A program made the position numbers and the translations under genes. 64,000 nt of DNA from Amborella trichopoda (lineage: Eukaryota > Streptophyta > Magnoliopsida > Amborellales > Amborellaceae), in the NCBI RefSeq assembly GCF_000471905.2, contig NW_006498233.1, forward strand, positions 250,279-314,278, given 5' to 3'. Positions within the stretch are counted from its first letter, which is position 1; each line of letters opens with the position of its first letter. Below are positions 1 to 10,889 of the stretch, one piece after another. A model generated the notes under the pieces. That model was not told the origin of the DNA. It saw only the letters and a program-made list of their open reading frames with translations, and did no database searches.

Positions 1-531
1 TTGAATTTTGAGTGCTCACACTTGTTTGGTGAATCCTCTATATAAGAAAGCTTAACTTACTTGTAAAAAGGACCTTCTTTTTGGGGAGAGACTCCACAAT
101 CCCCTCTCTTCAAGGCTAGGAAGAATCAAGGTTAGATTTCGCTTATTAGCTTGCCTTTGTGAGTCCCTAGTCTCTATGGGAGGGGAGGGAAGGGAAGAGA
201 GAAAACTTTGAGATAGTGAGGATACCTCTGAATGTGTGGTCCTGCGGGCTCCTCGATCACGCAGGTCACCCCTACCTCACCTAAGATGAGTCGCTCTTTC
301 TCTCTCTCTCTCACCTCCACCTCCGTGCGCGACTCCTTCCGTGCGGCAACCCACACCTACCCACCAGCTCATGGACATGAGCAAACCTGCGGGCCTTGAC
401 CCCCTGGTTTCCTCACATCCCCTCCCTCAGTGGTCAGAAACCCCCTAAGAGGGTGACTAGGGAGGAGGAATATCCGGATCCCACCCCGATAGCACAGTGA
501 AAGTGAGAGGAGAGAGATTGAGAACCTGAAG
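1..531. other. Unassigned flank left of element 1
   Basis: No family is recognised here. A TATA-like string lies at 39-45 and a CT microsatellite at about 297-315. The DNA is GC-rich and could belong to another repeat cut by the window edge. No reading frame shows a known domain. Confidence 0.4.
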
Positions 532-1431
532 AGGGCTGTCACAACCCCGCTCCTAACGCATATTCCTTACTGGACGGAGGATGACCGACAGCAGGTCCGT
601 GACTTAGAGGTAGCACATGTCACTCAGGTCAGAGCTAACTCAGCACTGTTATAACGGTAATCAAAGAAAATCATATAAAAGAACTAAATAAAAAATTATA
701 AATACAAATAAACATTTAAACTTTTGAGAAATTCATCCATCACGAAAGCTACAATACATAAACTTTCTTCCCAAAAATATCACACTTAATTCTAGGGAAA
801 CCGGGCCCAATAATACATCTTTTCAACATAAACAAAATTCAGGACTAACTGCCCGATTACATACAATATCGAAACTTCTTCTCAGCAGAGTGCAGCCTCG
901 ACTTCCAAACGCGAACCTCGCACCTCAGACCTTTGACCTGTTCGCTATCAATCTACAAGAGAGGAGATATAGTGGGAAGAGCTGTAAAGCCCAGAAAGTA
1001 GATCTAAGTGCCATGCATCAATAGTGAGTATATTCATGCATCATAAGCAGTTCTTCCAATTATGAAAATTCATAATACAGCAGTCATATACATTAAAAAT
1101 CAAATCAGAACATCAATATCAAAAATCGTATTCAGTGTCATTTATCATACCATCATTACAATTGTCAACATTCATGATCATAATTTAATCATTACCCACA
1201 CACTCCTTAGTTTACCTACTCTCGAAGTAGAGGCCCTATCCTTCAGGCTAAGCCAATCCCATTGCTTAGGACCTTTATCATATCTCAAGAGGGAGGGTAA
1301 TGACAAGTGGGTAAATCCACTTTGTAATGCCCTCATACCCATGCACATGGTCCCAAGCGCGCATTGGGGCTTTCGATAAGAGCTTACCTTGCAAGGCGTC
1401 AGTTACTACTCTCATCTCATAAATCTTTGGC

Positions 1432-1449
1432 GGGGGGGGGGGGGGGGGG
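1432..1449. repeat. G18 homopolymer in LTR 1
   Basis: Eighteen consecutive G bases occur here; the partner LTR has 13 G at 7984-7996. On the element's coding strand this is a poly-C run. Confidence 0.95.
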
Positions 1450-1596
1450 TGCGACCCTCCCATTTCACTTTCCCCTAGCTCCATCCTATCATTCAATAAG
1501 TTAGGGGACATAGCCGGCATCATTATTCCCAATGTATTAGTATCCACTATCGATGGGTACCCCATTACGTAATGGCCAGTATTAGTAAAACAATAT

Positions 1597-1628
1597 CCAC
1601 TACTAATGGGTATCCCATTGCGTAGTGG
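1597..1628. repeat. 32-bp palindrome in LTR 1
   Basis: CCACTAC at 1597 pairs with GTAGTGG ending at 1628, and ATGGG pairs with CCCAT inside it, giving a nearly perfect hairpin. A degenerate tandem relative lies just upstream (about 1545-1580). The partner LTR keeps it at 8144-8175. Confidence 0.85.
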
Positions 1629-2052
1629 TCAAGACCACGACATCATTTTACTCTCAAGCATTCAATTCATTTATGCCGAAACAGTACCTTATGACAAATA
1701 ATTCAATCCTCATTATGCAAATTATGAGTCTTGCTCAGAACTATCCATCAATCACATAACATTATGACGTTTATCAGGAAATACCCATTATATGAGAGCT
1801 ATCATATTGTATTTACTCTTAGAATTCAGCATTAGTATTACGACACTTGTCATGTAACATACGTCATGGAACTATCACAGTAGCAGGCCATTCATCAACT
1901 TTCACGTAACGCAGAGCTGCATGGTATCATTCACATAACATGATGACAATTAATATTCATCACATGAAATTTATCATTCCGGTCACGAACGTCGCTCGTA
2001 TGGCAGTGACCCATCCAGTGCTACACGCACGACGTTAAACTCTCGGTGTTGC

Positions 2053-2374
2053 GTACCCAGCTTTGCACAAGCGGCATTACGCCTGACATCACACAAGTGG
2101 CGTTACACACACGCCATTGTACAAGCGGCAATACCTGCATGGCATTGTACAAGCGGCAATACACGCACAACATTGTGCAAGCGGCAATACATGCACGATA
2201 TTGCACAAGCGACAATACGTGCACGGCGCTGCACAAGCAAAAATGTGCGCATGATGTTGCACAAGCGGCAATACACGCACGGCATTGCATAAGCGGCAAT
2301 ACGTGCACGGTGTTGTACAAGCGGCAATACACGCACGACATTGTACAAGCGACAATACATGCACGGCGTTGCAA
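2053..2374. repeat. 28-bp minisatellite in 3' LTR of element 1
   Basis: About eleven degenerate copies of a 28-bp unit occur, with core acaagcggcaatac followed by a variable rcgcacgrcrttg part. The partner LTR has the same array at 8607-8895. Cys-rich open frames over this array on both strands are by-products of the repetition. Confidence 0.92.
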
Positions 2375-3135
2375 TGCAAAGTGAGTGCAAGTGGCTGAAA
2401 TTTCCATCTACTGTCAACAATAGTATGCCCCCACACTTTGGACATAACTCTAGATCTATGCACGGTTTTACAATGGTGCAAAGCACAATATTATAGTAGA
2501 CATACATGTTTTTTATTCAAGACCGGTGTGATCCCATTTGGACATCGTTTGGTCACCAAAGGATTCGGTGTAAAAACCCTCATGATTCTTGGAAACTTAC
2601 TTTTAAATTTTAGCATGTTGAAATTAAAATGTAACATTTCATAAGCCAAGATGAGCTTTAATGCAAGACCCTATTCATGTTAAACAAATCTTGCAAGTGG
2701 ACTACTTCATAAACTTAACAAGTTCATTGGCAAAACTACAACAATCATTGAATCTCATTTTTATTCAACTACATTCATACTCTTTATTCCATTGTTTTTC
2801 TCATCGTTAATCCTTGAAATTTGTTACTAATAAGTTAATTGATGCACGGACCTTAAATCCACTAACTTGATGCTCACGGTGTCTTCAACCTCCCACTCGC
2901 AGGTTCCCTCGAGCTCTCAGAAATGGTTTCCTCCAGGGACAGTTGGTCTGGTTCTAGAGAGAGAGAGAGTAAGTAAGGGAAGAAAAATGGCGGTGCGGAG
3001 GAAGAGGGAGGGTTTAAGTATTCAGGGTAGGTGAAGGTTACTGTAAATGACGTGTGCGGTACAGACACAGGCGGCGCTGACACATGCAGTGCTGTCAGTG
3101 GTCAAATCTCCCTTTTCACTCAATTTGCTACTTTC

Positions 3136-3313
3136 CCTTCTCACACGACATTAGTCCCTTACACGAGTGGCGATACTCCACTTCATGTGCAACGTTACTC
3201 TCATTCACTCGTGGTGATACCCCACTTCACGCACGACATTACTCTCATTCACATGTGGCGATACTCCACTTCACACATGACAGTACTGTCATTCGCGTGC
3301 GACGATACTCTTC
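3136..3313. repeat. 22-bp alternating repeat array in U3 of 3' LTR 1
   Basis: Two related 22-bp half-units alternate, one containing gttactctcattcac and the other gatactccacttcac, giving a 44-bp higher-order period. The array lies at the 5' (U3) end of the LTR on the minus strand and is cut off by the integrase junction. Confidence 0.88.
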
Positions 3314-4215
3314 TGTTGACTTCGGGACGCTTTGAGCCACTCCCGAATTAAGGCAATCTTCTCAAAGGTCATATGAACAATTTCAGGCCCCAACAATTTT
3401 ATTTCACCCACTTCATCCCAGCAGATGGATGATCTACACCTCCTTCCATATAAAGCCGCATAAAGCGCCATTTGAATGCTAGCTTGGAAGCTGTTGTTGT
3501 AAGCAAAATCTATTAAGGGCAGGTGGTCCTCCTAGCTTCCCTTAAGATCAGTAAGACATGCCCTCAACATGTCCTCCAGAGTTTGAATGGTCCTTTCTGA
3601 CTGCCCATCTGTCTGGGGGTGGAAGGTGGTGCTAAAAGCAAGTCTAGTTCCCAAGACTGACTGTAGGCTTGCCCAAAATCTAGAGGCGAACATGGTGTCT
3701 CTGTCGGATACGATGCTAATAGGTATTCCATGCATCCTCACAATTTCTCTGATGTATAATTGGGTCAGTTTATCTAGAGTACAGGTTGTGTGAATCGGTA
3801 AGAAATGAGCAGCCTTAGTTAATCAGTCTACAATGACCTAGTTACCATCATGTCTGGCACTTGACTTGGGCAATCTAAAAACAAAATCCATTGTAATGTG
3901 TTCCCACTTCCACTCTGGTAAGGGTAAGGGTTGCAACAGCACAACGGGTTTCTGATGTTCGGCCTTCACTTGCTAACACATTAAGCACTTAACGACAAAC
4001 TGTGCCACATCTTTCTTCATGTTGTTCCACCAGAAGGTCATTTTCAAATCCTGGTACATCTTTGTACTCCCAGATTGTAGTGGTGGGCTTCTTCTAGAAC
4101 AACCCTTTTTACATTTTTGTCATTAGGAACACATACTCAGCCCTTGAACCTTAACAACTCATAATTGTTTATGGTGAAATCCTCTCCTTCCCCCACTTTC
4201 ATTTCTTCAAGAATT
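3314..4215 (-). pseudogene. Integrase remnant of element 1
   Basis: In the element this enzyme inserted the cDNA into host DNA. Reading leftwards from about 4200, a degenerate HHCC zinc-finger part is followed by a MDFVFRLPKS strand with the first catalytic Asp, [12 protein letters not shown] with the second Asp, and [17 protein letters not shown] with the catalytic Glu. Next comes the C-terminal motif YGRRCRSSICWDEVGE. The DDE residues are visible, but stops interrupt the frame near 3830 and 3535. Homology ends at SRSQQKS, where LTR sequence begins, so the GPY/F part and any chromodomain are missing. The gene is a 3'-truncated pseudogene. Confidence 0.9.
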
Positions 4216-4219
4216 TTCA

Positions 4220-4640
4220 CAAGTTGAGGATCTTCTTTTTGTGACATTCAGATTTGTTGTAAGAGCTAGGGCTCTATCCTCATACACGAAAGTGTCCCAA
4301 CCCCATTCTCAAGGGCTAGGGTTGGGTGCCATTCCACTGCATCCTTCAGTAATCCCATTTCTCGAACCATCAGGTGCACCACTGATGTTACGACCTTTCG
4401 ACTTAAAGCGTTGGCCATTATGTTAGTTTTTCCTCGAGTAATCGATTGTACAGTCGTAGTCATTCAATAGATCCATCCATCTCCATCCATCAGTGTAGAC
4501 CACACGGTCCTCATTTTCTTCCGGTAAGGTCAGTATCATGGCTGTGGTTAGTCTCTTCTTAAGCTCTTGAAAGCTTCTCTTACAATCCTCTGACCATACA
4601 AACTTCACATTTTTCTAGGTCAGCCGAGTAAGGGGGAGTG
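4220..4640 (-). pseudogene. RNase H / connection remnant with core deleted
   Basis: The frame starts FVWSEDCKRSFQELKKRL, the usual RT-RNase H connection in plant gypsy pol. It continues to YTDG and jumps directly to WRWMDLLNDYDC, a motif normally found roughly 80-90 residues later at the RNase H C-terminus. The active-site core (the remaining Asp/Glu residues and the HDLEL-type motif) is therefore absent. The join lies at about 4480-4492 and contains the direct repeat gatggatgg, consistent with repeat-mediated deletion. Stops follow soon after. Confidence 0.82.
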
Positions 4641-5475
4641 CTATCTTTGAGAATCCCTCTACAAAGCACTAGTAGTATCCGGCTAACCCTAGAAAAGTAT
4701 GAACTTCAGTCACATTTGTTGGTCTCTCCCACTTAAGTACAACTGTCTGTGATCCCATCCTTAGAAATAATGTGCCCCAAGACAGAGACACTAGGGAGCT
4801 AAAATTCACTCTTGCTTACCTTATCAAACAATCTTTCTGACTTCAGAGTTTGCAAAACCATTCTCAGATGCTATTAGTTCCCGGCTTTTCTAATATACCA
4901 AATATCGTCAATAAATACCACTACAAAATCATCCAAGAAAGGTTGACACACTCTAGTCATCAAGTCCATGAATACAATAAGGACATTGGTCAACCCGAAC
5001 GGCATTACGAGGAATTCATAATGACTGTATCAAGTTCAGAAAGCAGTCTTTGAGATGTCTCCCTCCTTGACCCTCAGTTGATGACAACCCGAGCAGAGAT
5101 CAATCTTTGAAAGCACTTGGTCCCCTTAGAGTTAGTCAAAAAGATCGTCAATTTTAGGCAAGGGGTACTTATTCTTTACTGTTACTTAGTTCAACTACCT
5201 ATAGTCAATGCATAGTCTCAGGGATCCATCCTTCTTCTTCACAAATAGGACTGGTGCACCCTATGGGTGACACTTTAAGTTTGACGAATCCCTTGTCTTA
5301 ACAATCTTTGCAACTGTTCTTTCAACTCCTTCAACTCTACGGGAGCCATTCTATATGGGGCCTTAGAAATGGGAGCAGTGTTAGGGACTACATCTATCTC
5401 AAGCTCAACATCCCTTTTTCGAGGCAGGGATGGAAACTCTTTCGGGAAGACCTTGAGGTACTCTCTCACTACTGG
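4640..5475 (-). pseudogene. Reverse transcriptase remnant of element 1
   Basis: The RT copied element RNA into cDNA. Reading leftwards from 5469, the segment before the fingers (FPSLPRKRDVELEIDVVP) leads to a broken GAPVLFVKKK block near 5240. [33 protein letters not shown] and the catalytic [14 protein letters not shown] (near 4890-4935) follow. The two Asp residues of the FIDD motif are intact. Frame changes and stops occur around 5280, 5190 and 5055, so no single frame encodes the domain. The wording is typical of plant chromoviral gypsy elements. It sits between protease (right) and RNase H (left). Confidence 0.9.
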
Positions 5476-5499
5476 TATCCCTTCTACCTGGGTCTAGAC

Positions 5500-5985
5500 G
5501 TCCTAATTTTCAACCACATAGGCCAAATACCCTTCACATCTCTTAGTTAGGAGGAGAGAGGCCCAAAGAGCACAGATAAAGTGCAGAGGGGAAGTATCCC
5601 TAGTACCCTCAAAGTGTAGCTCAGCTTGGTCAGGGCGTTTAAAGGTTACCGTCTTCTCATGGAAATTGACGGTGCCATGGTGTGTGTACAACCAATCCAT
5701 GCCCAGAAAAACATAAAAATCCTGAATCTCTAGGAGGATCAAATCTACAGGCAGGTCACACCTATCAATTTTAATTCCACACTATTTATATACTCTATCA
5801 GTTTCCGTAGAATCCCCTATAGGCGTGCACACTACTAGAGTATAATCAAGACATGCAGGTTCAACATCTAAATAATAGGCTAAATGAGGTGCAACAAAAG
5901 AGTGAGAAGAACCAGGATCAATCAGAGCTCTAGCTTTAATGCCACAAATAGAGAGCGTACCTCTGATCATCGAGGTAGACACCTT
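5500..5985 (-). pseudogene. Aspartic protease remnant of element 1
   Basis: The protease matured the Gag-Pol polyprotein. It begins after the gag zinc knuckles with IKARALIDPGSSHSFVAPHL, in which the DPG near 5915-5925 is the active-site triad in a form common in plant gypsy elements. It continues to FYVFLGMDWLYTHHGTV, the usual C-terminal LGMDWL motif. A stop near 5780 separates the two halves, which otherwise remain in the same frame. Confidence 0.88.
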
Positions 5986-6991
5986 AGCTTCTTGTTCAGT
6001 GAGGGCAAACACTCGCCCTGGTGTCTTCAGTCGATCCTCTTCCTTTGCCACAAGGCAATCCTTAACCCAATGACCGGGCCTGCCACACCAGAGGCATACA
6101 TTCTGCTTCTGGTAACACTCGGTCGTAGTATGATTATTCTTCCCACAATGAGGGCAGACCATGCATTGATCATTCTCTCTATAGCCCGGGAAATTTTCTT
6201 GGGTCCTTGGGTTATTATGATAAGGCCCTCCTCTAACATCCCTTCTTGGGAATTGTCGGGGCTTCTTTCCAAACTTTCCTGATGGTGTGGCCTTCATCTT
6301 TCCTTCCTTCCTTGATCTATGGTCTTCACATCCGCTTTCAAACTTTAGGGCGAGGTCTACCAAAGCGGAGTACGACTTCAAATTGGTCGACAATACTCTC
6401 CCTCTGATGTCCGACCGAAGGCACCTCTCAAATTTGGCCACCTTTCACGCCTCGATGCTAATAATGTTGGGTGCATATCTAGACAGCTCCGCAAACTTAG
6501 CAGTGTACTACTCCACTGTCATGCCCCCTTGTTGAAGCTCAATAAATTCTACTTCCTTCCTCTCCTTAACGGAGTTTGGGAAATACTTCTCGTCGAATGC
6601 TGTCAAGAAGTTGTCCCAAGTAGTCTCGGTCCCCGACTCTCACCAAGATTGCTTCACCAAGTTCCAATAATATTCAGCCTCTCCTTCCAACATAAAGGCT
6701 CCCAATCTGACCTTCTGTTCATCTGAGTAGTGCAGCACCTCTAGAATCTTTTCTATCTGTCTCTTCCACCTCTTAGCCTTCTCTACTCCTCCTCACCCCA
6801 AAAAGGTTGGGGGCGCCAACCTACTAAATCTTTATATCAAGTCACTGTCATTTTTCTGGGGTAGGTGTAGACTGAGCTGGCATAGATTCCTTCATCATTT
6901 GGGTCATTGCCCTCAGAGTCCTATAAAACTCATTGAGCATTTCTGTGTTCTCATTGCTAGAACTCGCATTGTTGGTACGAGCCCTCGACAT
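5986..6991 (-). pseudogene. gag remnant of element 1
   Basis: Gag formed the particle and bound element RNA. The first ATG after the PBS on the minus strand is at 6991 and opens MSRARTNNASSSNENTEML, a reasonable gag start about 100 bp from the primer site. Stops appear near 6855 and again further in. The C-terminal part is open from 6441 and carries two consecutive CCHC zinc knuckles, CPHCGKNNHTTTEC and CLWCGRPGHWVKDC, both fitting C-x2-C-x4-H-x4-C. Two knuckles are more than the single one usual in many gypsy gags. The frame runs on into the protease. Confidence 0.88.
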
Positions 6992-7089
6992 CTTCAACCT
7001 AACATAGGAGCACCCATTCACTGGTCTATCCTCAAACTATCCTAAGTCCTCTTCTAAAATCCCCCTAAGCCAAAGATCCTATCTTGGTC

Positions 7090-7101
7090 GCTCTGATACC
7101 A
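7090..7101 (-). promoter_or_regulatory. Primer binding site (initiator tRNA-Met type)
   Basis: The minus strand reads TGGTATCAGAGC, the plant initiator tRNA-Met PBS, 4 bp inside the LTR end at 7106. This fixes the element orientation. Confidence 0.95.
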
Positions 7102-8606
7102 TAACTGCCACGACCCTACCCCCGACCCCTATTCCATACTCGACGGAGGATGACCGAGAGCGGGTTCGTGACTCAAAGGTAGCACATGTCACTTAGGTCA
7201 GAGCTGACTTAGCGCCGATATAACGATAGTCACAGCAAACCATAGCAAAGAACTAAATCAAAAATTCTAAATACAAATAAATGTTTAAACTTTCTAGAAA
7301 TCCATCCATCACTAAAACTGCAATACATAAAATTTCTTCCCAAAAATATCACACTTAAGTCTAGGGCAGCCGGGCCCAATAATACATCTTTCCAAAATAA
7401 ACAAAATTCAGGACTAACTGCCCGATTACATACTATATCGAAATTTCTTCTTAACAGAGTGCAGCCTCAACTTCCAAGTGTGAACCTCGCACCTCAGACC
7501 TTTGACCTGTTCGTAATCAATCTACAAGAGGGGAGATATAGTGGGATGAGCTATAAAGCCAGTAAGTAGATCTAAGTGTCATGCATCATTAGTGAGTCTA
7601 TTCATGCATCATAAGCAGTTCTTTCAATTATGAAAAGTTATAATACAACAGTCGTATACATCAGAAATTTGATCAAAACATCGATATCAAACATCGTATT
7701 CAGTGTCATTTATCATACCATCATTACAATTGTCAATATTCACGATCATAATTTAATCATTACCCACACACTCCTTAGTTCACCTACTCTTGAAGTAGAG
7801 GCCCTATCCATCAGGCTAAGCCAATCTCAATGCTTAGGACCTCTACCATCTCTCAGGAGGTAGGGGAATGACGAGTGGGTAAATCCACTTCGTAATAACC
7901 TCATACCTACACGTGCATTGGGGCTTTCGAAAGGCACTTACCTTGTAAGGCATCAGTTACTAGTTTCATCTCATGAATCTTTTGGGGGGGGGGGGGTGCG
8001 ACCCTCCCTTTTCACTTTCCCCTAACTCCATCCTATCTTTCAAGAAGTTAGGGGACATAGCCAGCATCATTATTCTTAATGTATCAGTATCCACTACTGA
8101 TGGGTACCCCATTGCGTAATGGCCTGTATCAGTAAAACAGTATCCACTACTAATGGGTATCCCATTGCGTAGTGGTCAAAACCACTGCATCATTTTACGC
8201 TCAAGCATTCAATTCATTTATGCCAAAACAGTATGTTATGACAGATAATTCAATCCTCATTATGCAAAGTATGAGTCTTTCTCAAAACTATCCATCAGTC
8301 GCATAACATTATGACGTTTATCAGGACATACCCATTATATGAGAGCTATCATATTGCATTTACGCTTAGAATTCAGCATTAGTATTTCGGCACTTGTCAT
8401 GTAACATATGTAATGGAACAATCACAGTAGCATGTTATTCATGAATTTTCACGTAACGCATAACTGCATGGTATCATTCACATATCATGATGGCAATGAA
8501 TATCCATCACATAAAATTTATCATTCCAGTCGCGAACGTCACTCATGTGGCAGTGACCCATCCGGTTCTACACACACGGCTTTACGCTCTCGGCGTTATG
8601 CACCTG

Positions 8607-8895
8607 GCTTTGCTCAAGCATCATTACATGCGGCATCACACAAGCGGCGTTACATGCACGGCATAGCACAAGCAACAATACCCGCACAGCGTTGCACAAG
8701 TGGTAATACACACGGGGCGTTGTAAAACAAGAAATATGCGTATGACATTGCACAAGCAGCAATACATGCATAGTGTTGCACAAGCGACAATACGTGCACG
8801 ACGTTGCACAAGCGGCAATACAGGCGCGGTGTTGCACAAGTGGCAATACGCGTGTGGCGTTGCACAAGCGGCAATATGAGCACGGCGTTGCAACA
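8607..8895. repeat. 28-bp minisatellite in 5' LTR of element 1
   Basis: About ten degenerate 28-bp units with core acaagcggcaatac occur, the counterpart of 2053-2374. Open frames such as 8568-9035 are artefacts of the repeat. Confidence 0.9.
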
Positions 8896-9639
8896 CAAAG
8901 TGAGTGACAGTGGCTGAAATTTCCATCTACTGTAAACAGTGGTATGCCCCCACACTTTGGGCATAAATCTATATCTATGCAAGGTTTTACCATGGTACAA
9001 ATTACTATATTATAGTAGACATACATGTTTTTCATTCAAGACTGGTGTGAGCCTATTTGAAAATCATTTGGTAACTAAAGGATTTGGTGCAAAAACCCTC
9101 ACGATTCCTAGAAACTTACTTTTAAAGTTTAGCATGCTGAAATTAAAATGCAACATTTCATAAACCAAGATGAGCTTTAATGCAAAACCCTATTCATGTT
9201 AAACAAATCTTGCAAGTGGACTACTTCATAAACTTAACAAGTTCATTGGCAAAACCACAACAATCATTCAATCTCATTTTTATTCCACTACATTCATACT
9301 CTTTACTCCATTGTTTTTCTCATCTCTAATCCTTGAAATATGTTACTAACAAGTTAATTGATGTATGGACCCGAAATCCACTTACTTGATACTCACAGTG
9401 TCCTCAACCTCCCACTCGCATGTTACCTTGAACTCCCATAAATGGTTTCCACCAACGACAGTTGGTCTGGTTCTAGTGAGAGAGAGAGTAAGTGAGGGAA
9501 GAAAAATGGCGGTGAGATGGAAGAGGAAAGGGTTTAAGTATTCAGGGTAGGTGAAGGTTACTATAGATGACGTGTGCGGTATTGCCACAGGTGGCACTGA
9601 CACGTGAGGCGCTGTCAGTGGTCAAATCTCCCTTCTCAC

Positions 9640-9925
9640 TCACGACGCTACCTTCCCTTCTCGCATGGCATTAGTCCCTTACACGTGTAACGATACTCCA
9701 CTTCGTACGTGGCGTTACTCTCATTCATGCGCGGCGATACCCCACTTCACGCGCATTGTTACTCTCATTCACACCCGGTGATACTCCACTTCACATGGGA
9801 CGTTACTCTGATTCACGCGTGGTGATACTCCACTTCACACACGGCTTTACTCTCATTCACGCGCGGCGACACTCCACTTCACGCGCGGCGTTACTCTCAT
9901 TCATGCGTGGTGATACTCCTTTCTC
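9640..9925. repeat. 22/44-bp repeat array in U3 of 5' LTR 1
   Basis: About thirteen 22-bp half-units alternate between a gttactctcattcac type and a gatactccacttcac type, joined by a gcgyggyg spacer. The array is longer than in the truncated 3' LTR. Confidence 0.9.
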
Positions 9926-10889
9926 CCTCTCTTCTTCCATGTGTTTTGAGATACGCGTCTCACTCCCAGGAAAATCTGTGGTCCTTACAAGGGTTCCCTG
10001 GTTAGGTGCCTCGATCTCATCCTCCCAATCCGGATGATCGGGCAATACGCGCCTCGGGTTTCAGGGGAACCAGGACTTGAGATCGCACTCTCGAACAGGT
10101 AGACCAACCAATGATAGAGGAATTAAAGGTGGGTTCGGGACTTACTCGGGTTGGCTTGCATGGGTGCCCTCTTAGATCACGAAGAAAGCCCCCCAGTCGC
10201 AAAACTGGTTTAGAATCGCCTCCCTTAGCTTGTATTATCCTGTTTTTGCAATCAGACACACATGGAAAATGTTACAAGACAAGTGGGTCAAGGGACTCCA
10301 CCTTGCCTTTCGAGAACGTACGCGGACGTGCACATTCAAAAAAAAAAGAGGAAGAGAAGAATGAGAGAAGGAATATTGGGGTTAGAAGAATTTGACCAGA
10401 TGGTGAGACCGAAACAGTGACTAAACCAGTATGTAATTGACCCGACGTGGCAGTAAAATGGGTTCGGTAACTCAAACGGCATACTACTAGATGACAATAC
10501 CAATACCGACTAGCTAAACATACTGGGTAGTCTATCATCGTGATAAAGCGGGCACAGTAACTTTGATTGGCACAACGACATTGCGGCTAAATGACAAGAC
10601 TACCATATAAGGCTAGTCTGGACCTCTTCTGGTCAAACGAAAGGGTAAGAGAAAGAAAGAAGAAAAACAAGAAGATAGAGAGAAGAGAAGAAGAAGAAGA
10701 GAAGAAGAGAAAAGAGAAGAAGAAGAGAAGAAGAGAAAAGAGAAGAAGAAGAGAGTAAGAGGGAAAACATTGAGAGAATAAGAAGAGAAAGAAGGGAAGG
10801 AAGGGAGAAGGAAAAGAAGGGAAGGAAGGGAGAAGGAACACAGAAGGCAATGAGATGGGGAGAGAGAAGACTCAGACGGCAATAGCTTC

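Larger units (their letters stand above)
537..3313 (-). repeat. 3' LTR of element 1 (truncated at its outer U3 end)
   Basis: This stretch matches 7106 to about 9925 along its whole length with many substitutions. It begins TGTCACAACC at 537, the conserved LTR terminus. Homology at the right stops near 3313 inside gatactctt, about 64 bp short of the end inferred for the partner LTR. Integrase coding starts directly there with no polypurine tract between. It contains an 18-G tract, a palindrome, a 28-bp minisatellite and a 22-bp array. Confidence 0.85.
7106..9989 (-). repeat. 5' LTR of element 1
   Basis: This is the partner of 537-3313. It carries the same landmarks: G13 at 7984-7996, palindrome at 8144-8175, 28-bp minisatellite at about 8607-8895 and the 22-bp array at about 9640-9925. 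It starts TGCC at 7106. Its outer end is inferred at 9989, the CA before agggt, because a 5-bp near-match to the left flank follows there. The last 64 bp have no counterpart in the other LTR. Confidence 0.82.
532..9994 (-). mobile_element. Element 1: decayed Ty3/gypsy (Tekay/Del-like) LTR retrotransposon
   Basis: Two direct repeats of about 2.8 kb (537-3313 and 7106-9989) enclose gag, protease, RT, RNase H and integrase remnants, all on the minus strand, so the right repeat is the 5' LTR. The pol order is PR-RT-RH-INT, as in Ty3/gypsy. The PBS complements plant initiator tRNA-Met and abuts the 5' LTR. The 5 bp before 537 (agggc) and after 9989 (agggt) match at 4 of 5 positions and are a plausible target-site duplication. 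Gag and integrase wording resembles the chromoviral Tekay/Del group, but the chromodomain that would confirm it is deleted. Every frame carries stops, so the element is dead. Assignment to Ty3/gypsy is firm; the clade is inferred. Confidence 0.88.

Noticed and set aside
2053-2374. CRISPR-like regular array
   Set aside because: Units are contiguous and degenerate with no unique spacers, within a plant LTR.
2021-2507. Overlapping Cys-rich open frames on both strands
   Set aside because: They are all translations of the 28-bp minisatellite; the same happens at 8568-9035. A non-multiple-of-3 unit read in every frame is not a gene.
7090-7101. tRNA gene fragments at the primer sites
   Set aside because: Only 12-19 bases complement tRNA 3' ends next to LTR boundaries; no cloverleaf.
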